Shown in pieces: positions 24,893 through 34,706 of a stretch of DNA of 64,000 bases. Source of the stretch: Sclerodactyla briareus (taxonomy: Eukaryota > Echinodermata > Holothuroidea > Dendrochirotida > Sclerodactylidae); assembly GCA_026419785.1 (NCBI GenBank), contig JAODTK010004665.1, forward strand, positions 62,001 through 126,000, in the 5' to 3' direction. The notes under the pieces are model-generated. The model saw only the letters and a list, made by a program, of their open reading frames with translations. It was not told the DNA's origin and ran no database searches. Numbering within the stretch: the first letter of the stretch is position 1; each line of letters begins with the position of its first letter. The position numbers and the translations under genes are program-made.

Positions 24893-25032
24893 CTTATTGT
24901 ATTGTATTGTATTGTATGTATTGTATTGTATTGTATTGTATTGTATTGGTTTGTATTGTATGTATTGTATTGTATTGTATGTATTGTATTGTATTGTATG
25001 TATTGTATTGTATTGTATTGTATTGTATTGTA
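24893..25032 (+). repeat. (TATTG)n microsatellite
   Basis: About 27 units of TATTG, interrupted several times by a unit reduced to TATG, plus one TGGTT variant. Because 5 is not a multiple of 3, the array gives Tyr/Cys/Ile/Val/Leu-rich frames in every phase that are not genes. It ends about 28 bp before the MITE at 25060. Confidence 0.95.
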
Positions 25033-25059
25033 TCGAATTTCACTATCGTAATTGTGTAA

Positions 25060-25350
25060 CCCAGCAAACACGTTTTCATAATATTTTGAAAAGAGCTTGC
25101 GAAAATGTTTTCATAACGTTAATAGTGGTGTTATTAGGGCCTAAATCATTTCTATGACGTCAGGAATGGTCGCAACATGTTTTTTCCATTCACCAACTTT
25201 TTAATAAATGTTTATTCTGGTTATAACAATACCAATAAAATATTGTGAAAAATGTTTTTATAACATAATTATCAAACTACATAATAATGTTCTTAAAACA
25301 TTAGACAGAAATTTGTCATAACGTTTAACAACGTTTTTGGGTTTGCTGGG
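25060..25350. mobile_element. MITE with CCCAGCAAAC terminal inverted repeats
   Basis: The left end CCCAGCAAACACG and right end GGTTTGCTGGG pair over 10-11 bp. The 290-bp interior is AT-rich with many ATAACGTTTT / AAAACATTA-like words in both orientations, typical of a small non-autonomous foldback element. There is no coding capacity. Elements with AACCCAGCAAAC ends are widespread in aquatic animals, which is recollection, not a search result. No clear target-site duplication was read. Confidence 0.75.
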
Positions 25351-26400
25351 ATGGTTATTGACAGTGTACTCGACATGGGTTTCCTGGAGACCAGGTGCGA
25401 CATTACACAAATCCACACGGCGATTCAGAGAGGAGAGAGTGGGAAAATTGTTGTTGTTATAGTCACTGGAAAGGCCCTATATACCCTGTTTTCTCGGTTC
25501 AATCAGGGTTTGAATGTTCGACCTTTTTTTTAGTACGGCGTCGAGGTTGCACCCACCTGCTCCCTTTTATTTCATCAAAGCGACATTCGTTTTATTGATG
25601 GAGACGGACACATGGTTGGACATAAACAGAGAAACCCAAAGGTGAATGCCCCACTTAAGTCAACATGAAGTGTCGCGGGTCAAAAACCCAACGAAGTTAT
25701 GTGGCAGTATAGGCCTGCCTACAGGCCAACGTATAGCTGAGGCGGGTGCAAAACCTCCCCACATCAATCAACCTAGTTTCCTAACTTACACATCTAACCT
25801 CCGAATCATCGGTAGGGTATAGCCTGATTTGGGGACTCCGGGCCACTCCATGGATGGATGAATTTTAGAAGTACGTCTTATGGTCGACCGAAACCAATTG
25901 CATATCCTCCATAAGTTGAAGGCTGCTATCTGATATTTGCGGGAAGATGTGTAATGATCGGATTCGCCTCGGCGATAAGCGATTCTATCTGTTCAACTTT
26001 TAGGTTGTCTGCCGCCATACTGCAAGGGTATTTCAGTTTTCAAGTATACATTTCTATGGATGCTGAATCGCCCTATATAGCTCGTTACCAACCAGACATT
26101 GAAACTCCCTCGAACAGTCCTTCTCCTATTACATAACAGCAGGCATTTCAACAGCCGTAACGACGTAGTAATGAATGGTTCCGTGTAAACCTAAGTATAT
26201 TGTTTCGAATGGGTGTTCTCATTCACTCGCGGGATGATCAATTTGTTGGTTGGTTGGTTTCCGTCCTCGGTTGCTTTGTCAGTTGTTTATTATATGGTCG
26301 GGTTGTTCAGTCTGTCAGTCATTTAGTCGCTTAGTCATTCAGTCAGCCAGACGGTCAGTGAGCTGACCGGAGGGAGAAAGGTTTGTATTCTCATCCATTT
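25351..26400. other. No gene recognised
   Basis: Mixed sequence without recognisable protein motifs or repeat structure, apart from CAGTCAGTC-type words building up after 26300. Confidence 0.45.
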
Positions 26401-26424
26401 GCAGGTCAGTCAGTCAGTTCATAT

Positions 26425-26508
26425 TTAGTAGTAGTTAGTTAGTTCGTTAGTTAGTAGTTAGTTAGTTAGTTAGTTAGTTAGTTGTTAGTTAGTTAGTTAG
26501 TTAGTTAG

Positions 26509-26552
<44 letters not shown>

Positions 26553-26572
26553 AGTTAGTTAGTTAGTAGTGT
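26425..26572 (+). repeat. (TTAG)n microsatellite
   Basis: About 35 units of TTAG/GTTA, with repeated single-unit losses to TAG. It is flanked by CAGTCAGTC and CTGTCTGTC words, so the whole 26290-26630 stretch is low-complexity. TTAGG is the arthropod telomere unit, but the unit here is four bases and internal, so no telomere is implied. Confidence 0.9.
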
Positions 26573-26949
26573 ATTCTCATCCATTAGCAGGACGGTCAGA
26601 TAGCCAGTTTGTCTGTCTGTCTGTCCGTCGTGGACCTAATCATTAAAAGCTGGTTAATTGAGCACAAACTCAAGTTGATAAGAAAAAGAATTTGTAATTT
26701 GCTCCCCAAGAAATTGCGTCAATTCATGGTATAAATCAGAAACTCATGGACATACGATTACTGCAACGGACTTTTATTATGCCGCGATCCATCAGGGAAA
26801 GCTCATCAGGCATGCCCCCCCCCCCAAAAAAAAAAAAAAAAAATAAGCAGATATGCTTTTTTTTACGTGTCAGCCCCTCTCTCATTTATGTGTTAGGGTA
26901 TTCATTTCCGTGATCGTTGGCAATACAACGGGCCGGGTCGACCGGCTGA

Positions 26950-27455
26950 TGTTAACTACATAGACGTCTGTTCTTCTGCAATGCACACAATTGGACTTGA
27001 ATCGTCTAATAGTTTCCTGGAATCTGTCAACCCAAATCACGATGAAATGTTCCTAAATGAGCCTCAAATAGCACTAGAGAACATCTAGAATCCTATAGCC
27101 CCTAGGGCCCTAAGGCGCCCGCCTGGCACTACTCCGAAAGGCCTTCGCGCTGCGCGCTCATGATTTTCGCTGTGCGCACATTGGGGTCTTGTTCGGTGGA
27201 TGGTAAAACAGGAATAGCACGCGTTACAACATACGGGCGACATAACTTGACCTAGGCCTTTTAATATTTCCAGACGTTTGTTTTTATGAACGCGAAATAT
27301 GTATTCGTCTTGATGATTTTCTCGAATCCTGCCAACCAAAATCACGATAAAATGTCATCCCAAAGACGGGCCCTGGACCCACGCCGAAAGGTATTCGCGC
27401 TACGCGCTCGTGATGTACACTGGGCGAACATGGGGATTGGTCTGTCTGCACTCGA
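26950..27455 (+). repeat. Direct duplication, about 290-bp unit
   Basis: Two copies (about 26960-27195 and 27265-27450) share, in order: GACGT-TGTT, TTGAATCGTCTAATAGTTT-like or TTCGTCTTGATGATTTT, CTGNCAACCNAAATCACGA, AAATGTCATCC-like, and CCGAAAGG--TTCGCGCT-CGCGCTC. They end with TGATG or TGATT, then GTGCGCACATTGGGG or GGGCGAACATGGGG. The terminal TTCGCGCTACGCGCTC word is a near-palindrome. There is no coding content. Confidence 0.6.
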
Positions 27456-27587
27456 TTCAAAACCCTAATATCAGCTCCTTTCGGTCAACCTGTATCCGCA
27501 CTTGTATTAGGTGCTATGAAGGATCGGATATAACTCAAATTTATTCCAGAACAGGAAGCTCGTGTTATTAATAGAAAACCTAAACAC

Positions 27588-27601
27588 ACACACACACACA
27601 C
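27588..27601 (+). repeat. Short (AC)n tract
   Basis: About seven AC units; minor. Confidence 0.85.
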
Positions 27602-28019
27602 CTCCGATCAGCAACGTCATTCCAGTTTGAAGGGTTTTGCAAGAGGAAGTAACAAAGGATATTCCGTAACAAACCCCACTAACCCCGGCAAGTCCAGCGC
27701 ATTACAGCTGGAACCATGAAGTGAAGACCCAGATCTCGCTCATCGCACAGCAAGTACAGCCATCCTAGGAAAAACCGACAGGTGCCTGCTGGAATTTGAC
27801 CCGGAACGTTTGCTTGCAAAGCGTCATTGATACCCGCTCTGCCATTCTTCACGAGGTTCATAACTCGGTCCCAGGTGGAGTTCGGGGAGAGCTGGAGAGG
27901 GGTGGGGGGGGGGGGTGGGGGGAAGATGTCAAGGCACGATCATGTCACGATTTTGACAGAATAATCCGATGTGCATACGGGTCCACAGGGTTCGGTACTT
28001 TGTGGACGAAATTGACCTC

Positions 28020-28500
28020 CTGAAACTCAGAGTAATGAGTACATGATCTCCATTGTTTTGGGGTCAGGTTAAATGTCAACTGAGGTCAAGGGAGGTCGAA
28101 GTCTGGAAATCTGTTAACACGATAAGTCCAGAAGTTTCTGGGACGATCAGGGTATGACAATTCGGTATTGAAGCTTTCTTATGTGGGTTGGGGATTAGAG
28201 CGACCGCCTGTAGTTGGGTTGGTGTTAGAAAGGGGACAGTTGAAAAAATGTGGAAAAAATAAAATGAAATGGAAATGGAAGAGGAGAACTGTGAAAAAAA
28301 GAGAGAAAATACAAATCAATTTTGGCTTGGTTTAAGGCACAATAAGTCTAGTCCGACCTGATGGATGAGCGCATACTGGTATGCGGTCCGCCCCATAATG
28401 AGTACATGATATCTGTTGTTTTGGGATCAGGTCGAAGTTCATCTTTGGTCAAGAGAGGTCAAAGTCTGAAAACCGTTTTGTTACATTATAATTTCAGGAT
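28020..28500 (+). repeat. GGTCA-rich interspersed repeat, two units
   Basis: Unit 1 near 28030-28165 and unit 2 near 28397-28485 both read AATGAGTACATGAT-TC-TTGTTTTGGG, then a TCAGGT word and GAGGTCAAAGTCTG. A GATAAGTCCAGAAGTTTCTGG tail follows unit 1. Related words occur near 29680-29720, 49625-50260 and 62490-62620. No protein is encoded. Confidence 0.6.
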
Positions 28501-29680
28501 GCCTGGCTTTTCAGTGAACATTTTGTAGCAGCTTCCTTAGGGGAGGACAAGAACCCTATGGTTTTTGGTGTAGACTATGGGGGAAATGGAAACATTTTGA
28601 GCATGTGAAATTGACAATGCTTAGTTCAATCAAATCAGGATCCATCATGGAAGAACTATAGCATTTTGGCTCTCTGGTTTAGTTCTCTGGCAAGCGCTAG
28701 TCTGATCAGTATCAGAATTCTCGAGAGGGGAGAAAGTAAAGTTTTAGCCTGATTAGTGACCGTAAATTGCATTCTTTTGGCGTTCATATCGGGCGCCTCC
28801 CAGCGAATAAATCCCTATCCATTGGGGTTCCATCCTGCAGTCGGATCGGGAAACCGACGGGATGGCCGCCCCTGGCAACACCCCTGTAGTCCATGGTTAT
28901 CGCGGATTCACGTTATTCCCAAGAAGTGGATCAGGCCCAGGTCTGATCGGTAATTCCGTGGAGGAGTTCAGGTGATTGAATACGCTGGATATAGATTGCG
29001 GACATGCATGTGGGACACAAAAGGCGCTCAATTCCAATATCTGCTTCCCTTAACGAGATCTCTAAGGACAGTCTATAAGAGCAGCTATTCTGAACTCCAT
29101 GATTGTGGCGCATTCTGATCCCCCCTGACTGCAAACTGTTCAATATGGTGGTATTCTAGTCATGTACCAAGTTCCATGTTTTGTAAGCCTAATCCACCAA
29201 CGCCCCAAATTTGGAACTGACGGCCTTCTATTAAACCCGCCGGTGGATGTCCCATATCCCGTGGTCCATAAAATGTTTGCATAATTGCACGCCGATGTCC
29301 CGGCAGACGCACACTTCCCGAAATATCAATGATTTGACAGCACTAATATCCTCGGGCCAATTGAGCAGGGGTCACCACATGTGGGGCGAGAGTGTAACTT
29401 ATCCGCTCAACGTTTCATTCTTCTTGTGATTTAGACCAAAATCATTCGACCGCCAATGTTCTAGGAAAATCAGGCGGATACTCATTCTTCATGTTAGAGT
29501 CAGTTTTAAAACACCCACTGGATTCATTGAGGTGAGTGGTATAAAGGGCGATTCTACACGACACCACGATGTTGATAATTCCTTTAATTCTTCATTCATC
29601 CCTATCTTCTCCATTCCCTTCATATGTATATAAATACAGATACAGTTACCATTACGTGATTAAATTTGTGTTGAGGTCTT
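28501..29680. other. No gene recognised
   Basis: Mixed composition. Nothing matches a known family on either strand and no repeat was identified. Confidence 0.4.
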
Positions 29681-29894
29681 GGCAGAGGTCCCTCAGAGGT
29701 CAAAGTCATGAGAATCCATTTACCCCATAAGTCCACACTGATAATAGGGCTTGATCAGAATGGAATTCGGTAATGTGGGAGTCTTCACACTGTGACGACT
29801 ATCTACTAACGGCAGAGAGTGGTCAAGAAACAAATCCTTAGCAGCAAATTGATATTCATTTGTTTCATCACAACCGTTTTATAATGAAGGTATA

Positions 29895-29940
29895 CCAACC
29901 CCCCCCCCCCCCTCTCTCGTATCCCCCCCCCCCCCCCTAC
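29895..29940. repeat. Poly-C tracts
   Basis: Two C runs separated by TCTCTCGTATC. Low complexity only. Confidence 0.85.
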
Positions 29941-30544
29941 GTCCCTCTACCACACGTCAATGGAGCTAGCAGGGAGACCTTGCCGCATTCCGTGTTCCTG
30001 GCCACCGTGAAGATTCTTGCCTCCGAAAAAGTGTCACGTTCCAGGACTGCACCCTTGTCGGACTTCGACTGATTTTCGGACAAGTATATTATTAAAAAAA
30101 GGGTCGACCCCTCCTCGTGATCACGCGAGTGTTCGGGACTGATAGTAAAATTCTTCCATCAAACAACGGGTTTCATTAACCACGTTTTCTGACATGTTCC
30201 CTCCTAGTGCACTTCCTTCTCGCTTCCACGGGAGAAGGGGATTTCATCAGCACACAACGGGAATCATTTCTATGATAGCGTTAATGTCATCGGCCTTGGT
30301 TACCGATAAAGTGGGTAACATATTGGTTTATGATCTATGTTGGTTCCGGAAGGTGGGGGTCAAGGAGCATTACATAATGGGCTCCAGTAGGGTGTAATAA
30401 ACCTACAGTTCGGGCACTATTAACGACAGTTGTTACAAATACTTGAGCTTTCATTCTCCAACTGTGAACCCGTCTAGTGTTTTTTTTTTGTACTAGACAG
30501 GTTCAACTCATTGTAATAAAAGCCAGCATTCAAACGTTACTCCA

Positions 30545-30700
30545 ATTAGTACCCATGGTTCGGTACTTAAATGTTCGGGAGGCGACTTTAGTTCTGCGAA
30601 TTTAGTCGTTTGCGCAGATGTTCTTTGCCAGTCTTGTACTTTTCTAATAATTGCCTAGTGGAAATGTAAATTGTGTACCAATTGCATTTTTTTTGTTAAA
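30545..30700 (+). repeat. Older interspersed repeat, uninterrupted copy
   Basis: GTTCGGTACTTAAATGTTCGGGAGGCGACTTT is continuous here (positions near 30559-30590). TGCGAATTTAGTCG, TTGCCAGTCTTGTACTTTTC, AATAATTGC and GAAATGTAAAT follow. It serves as the empty-site reference for the interrupted copy at 30925-31680. Confidence 0.6.
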
Positions 30701-30924
30701 ATAGTTGATGTGCAATTATGGTACGTCTATTGTTAAATGTGGTCCATTTTTGTAAACGTTAGTTGCTCAATGTCGGGCGTGTGATATTAAAGAGTGGGTA
30801 CGTCTCGCCGGGCGTAGGTGAGCGAGTGCTGGCAAAATTGTATACATGTATGCATTTTTCATTCAGATTACAATTGTTGGTTCATTTGTCCCCAGACCAA
30901 GCCTGTATCTCTGGGGACACATTC

Positions 30925-31680
30925 GTGAACAGTTCGGTACTTAAAGGAGAATGAAAGTCTGGAAATATCTATACATTCTATTAACAGCAGTGTTTGCTGA
31001 ACATTCTACAAAAAAATCCATTCCAAAATATTGTTCCCTCCCCTTTATATGCATTTAAAACAAAGAGACGGGCGCTGCCATTTTCCCTCCTGGTGAATGG
31101 CAGGAGACTTGAACAAGTCTGAATATTAATGTCACACAACCACTCTACCGAGCTTGGTCATTAATGTCTTCTTTATTTTTTCCCACCTATCTTCATATGA
31201 CTGGTGCCAACAATGTACCCTTTTTATACTGAATCCGACGTTAACTGCAAAAAAAATTACACTAAATTGTTCACCTATGCACAAATTCTAGAAATTATTT
31301 GATCACAAATTATAAGAAAGAGCAAAAGCCTCTTGAGTTCAAGTGGTCAGGTGATATCACAATCCTTATCAAAATGGCAGCGTCCTGTTTTTTCATTAAA
31401 AGTGACTATCTCGAAAAGTAGCACATATTTTTAATGACAATTGGGAAAGATGTTCATGACATATGGTCTCCTCATTTAACAATATCAGTTCACTTTCCAA
31501 AGTTCAGACTTTCATTCTCCTTTCCAATGATCGGGAGACGACTTTTGTTTGCGAATTTGTCGGATTTTTTTTTCATGGTAGTCTAGTACTTGACCAATAA
31601 TTGCATGATGAAAATGTAAATATGTGCAAGAATGTAAAATACATGTGAATAGCCACATCAGCCAGATATAGCGGTAATGA
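30925..31680 (+). repeat. Same older repeat, split by a MITE
   Basis: GTTCGGTACTTAAA at about 30930-30945 is separated from ATGATCGGGAGACGACTTTTG at about 31526 by the 0.58-kb MITE. Downstream words (TGCGAATTTGTCG, GTAGTCTAGTACTTG, AATAATTGCATG, GAAAATGTAAAT) follow in the same order as in the 30.55-kb copy. Confidence 0.6.
30943..31523. mobile_element. MITE family M2, copy 1 (0.58 kb), nested
   Basis: The left end AAAGGAGAATGAAAGTCTGG and right end CAGACTTTCATTCTCCTTT are reverse complements over about 18 bp. There is no coding capacity. It is inserted inside an older repeat whose empty form is visible about 370 bp upstream. A second copy in opposite orientation lies at 34119-34706. The two share GGACGCTGCCATTTTGA, GATCAAATAATT, ATATTGTTAAATGAGGA and CATGAACATCTT. 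Confidence 0.8.
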
Positions 31681-32029
31681 AATATCGACGTCCGTTTAAG
31701 TTGGAATGACCGTGTTCATTTTACTCCCCTTGCGTGACGTCATCGGACCACTTAACTAACGTAGATAAGCCAAAAACAAATATGTGCTCGGACCCAACGT
31801 TCAAGATTCAGAGTTTTTTAATAGATCTTCATAGTTTTAATACTCTATCCACAGTCCAAATCCTCATCTCAGTATACGCGGCGTTCCTACGTGAAGTTAT
31901 CGACCATCATATTTGGTCCATTTAAAGAAATCAGAGAGAGTACTTATTGCGCGATAAGCGTCCCAGGAGTTTCTCCTTTTGTGAGAATTTTTGTGATTCT
32001 CTTGTTCGGGCGACGGTTATGTTAAAGAG

Positions 32030-32247
32030 GAAAATGAACCGATCAGTGTCTGCCAGACTATAGATACAAAAAACAGCGGTTCCCAGGTGATAGTCCCTGT
32101 GCTGTTCGAGTTATTTAAAAAGTAGTCGACGATTACAGTTACGGTGTTTCCATAACAAGTGTCACCTGTATGAACGTAATGCAAGTTCACGTCGTACCCT
32201 AAACTATTAATAGTTGGAGCGAATCTACCGGCACGACTGTGACACAT
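32030..32247 (-). CDS. Candidate host exon, extracellular-domain-like; unproven
   Basis: A minus-strand open stretch reads like secreted or extracellular beta-sandwich sequence, with VNLHYVHTGDT, GNTVTVIVDYFLNNSNSTG and ITWEPLFFVS segments. It alternates hydrophobic residues in beta-strand fashion and has two potential N-glycosylation sites (NNS, NST). The region has no repeat signature. An AG acceptor lies just before the first codon used (GATTAG on the minus strand near 32250). No clean donor was confirmed at the other end. I cannot name a family with certainty; it could be a chance frame. Confidence 0.22.
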
Positions 32248-32867
32248 CTAATCCCCAAAAGCTACCTCCTGGTGTAGTTTGTTCCTATTTAAATATCCCG
32301 AAATATACATAGACGACTACCAATCCAAACAAGACTCGACGAGGGAACGTTCACACTGTAGGAAAATGCCCAATATGGCAGTCTCATGAATAATTCAAAT
32401 TCTCCTGAACAGGGGACAATTTTCTTCACCCGAATTGGAGAATTCTCAAGGACTGATAATGTGTGACGCAACATTTCAACAAAACTGGAGAATACCTACG
32501 TATATTCCCCATTGTTTATGGGGAAGCAGTCAAACATCACGCCAGAGTTTACCGTTCCTCTTACAAGCGTAACCTATCAACCCATATACAGCAATTCTCT
32601 CACTGCAGAATAATCATTTTTTAAAATTGATATGAACTGAATTTCGGAAGAAAGCAAAAGAATATTCGTGGTTTATTGTGCAAGTATAACAGTATTACTT
32701 ATATTTCTATGATGTGAGTGCAACAAGCCTGAACACGGTCATAGTTAATATATGATAATGATGATGTCAAATGTCATGGCGGTTCGACGTTGCCTGAACA
32801 GTATGCAGAACATCTATCGAAACTCAAATGACGATTATAAACATTGACTAGGCACAACCTTTTCAGC

Positions 32868-32945
32868 ACACCCCCCTCTCACCCGCCTCCCCCAGCCCCC
32901 CCCCCCCAGCCCACCAGCCCCACCCCCCCCACCCGCCTCCCTAAA
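32868..32945. repeat. C-rich low-complexity tract
   Basis: A CCCCC/CACC/CAGCC-rich stretch giving a Pro-rich frame; not a gene. Confidence 0.8.
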
Positions 32946-33029
32946 TCCTTCAACTGGTCAAAAAGAAATCTAACGGAATATAATTGCGAGAGAACTGATT
33001 GCGAGAGAACTGACAAGTTAATGAATTTT

Positions 33030-34118
33030 TAGGTGTGGTGGCGTGATCGGAAGAACACATCAGGAGAGGGGTTGGGGTATAAGATGGGGCGTTATGTTCG
33101 GGGCCCAGGTTGTCCGGCAACCGAGGGAGGGTGGTTGATGAAGGGTGCCATCACGTCCCATTTCTAGTTTAATTTTCGAAGGGTCTCCGCTACAAGCTTG
33201 ATTAGGGCTTGATTAGTAAAACTCCCCAACCTCCCATCACGGCCAGTTTTTTTTATCTATTTTTTTTACTATGAATATTTACATAGGACCTTCTTTGTAT
33301 TATGTTCAACATACACAGCTAGTAGACATGATTACTAGGATAAAATTATACGGTGATAAGCGCGGGCGGCCACAGCCTTTATATTAAACGTATGATAAGA
33401 ACTGGGACTGGTACACGATTTTTCGATTTCAGGCGAAACATCATAATCAGTCAATCTTGTAAATGTAAATCGGAAAGCTTCAAGATGAATAGGGAACTCG
33501 GTTAATATTAAAAGTAGGAATGGACTTTTCCACATCGTGATGGTTCACAGATATCCCGATCAGGCCCGCATATTCAAGTGAACCACCCGTTAAAATATAA
33601 TAAAAACAACTTGAGCGTGTCGGGTCTCAGAACGAAATCGTGTAGCCCAAACGATAGAAGCAAGGGATCGTACGTGTGACCTCAGTAGAGGATCATTGGC
33701 AGCTTCGAGACTCTTGAAGAAGGTTTCAGTGGTTCAGAGTCATCATGTACTTTGTGAACTTCTGACCATGAACTCAAACCTGACCCATTTTTATACTTTT
33801 GATCATCCATTGCCTCCCATCGGTCAACTGGAAATTTAGTCAAGAAACACGCCAGCGAAGATGCCAGAATGTGAACAACAGGGGAGGAATCGGGTCAGAA
33901 ACGTGAAACGTTGCCTCGCGGTTCCCGAGTGGGCATAGATACAATTCGATGCTCAGGAACGGACAATAGCAACCTCCCCCCCCCCCCCCCCCCCCCCTGC
34001 GCCCGCCCATCGTATATGTGCATGCTCAAAGTCTGCAGGGACGTCGTAGTTATGCAGGGGTGAGTGCAGTAGCTATGATTCAGGAGTTCAACGTTCAACA
34101 AGGTTTTTTGTTTTTTCT
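33030..34118. other. No gene; poly-C run near 33977-33998
   Basis: Mixed sequence with one long C run. No conserved protein motif was recognised. Confidence 0.45.
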
Positions 34119-34706
34119 AAAGGGAATAAAATCTGCACTTGGCAACGTGAACAATATTGTTAAATGAGGACCATCAATTCATGAACATCTTCCCCAAATT
34201 TCATCTAAACATATTGCATACTTTCGAGATATGTCACTTGAATGGAACAACAGGACGCTGCCATTTTGAAAAGGATTCGTGATACACCTAACCACTTGTA
34301 CTGAGAGGGACTTTGTCTTTATGATAAGTTATGATCAAATAATTCTAAGAATGTGCATAGATTCGAACCAATTAGTCTAATTTTTTTATGTGCATTATAC
34401 CTCCAGTGATTCAAATAAGAAGGGTAACAGTATTGGGGCACAGACATGTGACAGGAACGGTGGGAAAATCAAAGAAATACATTGAATGCCAGCAGGTAGG
34501 GTTGCGTGGACATCATAATTAGATTGTTAAGCTCCCTGCATTCACCTGGAGGGAAAATGGCCAGCGACTCGCTCTTGTTCGAACGCTTATAACTGGGCGA
34601 GGGAAAACAATAATTTTCGAATGAAAGTTTTTGTAGAATGTTCAGTACACACGGCTGCTTCATAATGTAAGATATTTCAGACTTTAATTCGCTTAAAGAG
34701 GATTGG
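34119..34706. mobile_element. MITE family M2, copy 2, opposite orientation
   Basis: It aligns in reverse with copy 1: ATATTGTTAAATGAGGACCAT, CATGAACATCTTCCCCAA, TTTCGAGATATGTCACTT, GGACGCTGCCATTTTGA, ACCACTTGTACTGAGAGG and GATCAAATAATT. The ends AAAGGGAATAAAATCTGC and CAGACTTTAATTCGCTT are a decayed inverted pair. Its length (588 bp) is close to copy 1 (581 bp), so both are nearly full-length. Confidence 0.75.

Noticed and set aside
24683..25157. Tyr/Cys/Ile/Val/Leu-rich frames
   Set aside because: Produced by (TATTG)n in every phase.
26425..26572. Interstitial telomere
   Set aside because: The unit is the four-base TTAG, not TTAGGG or TTAGG.
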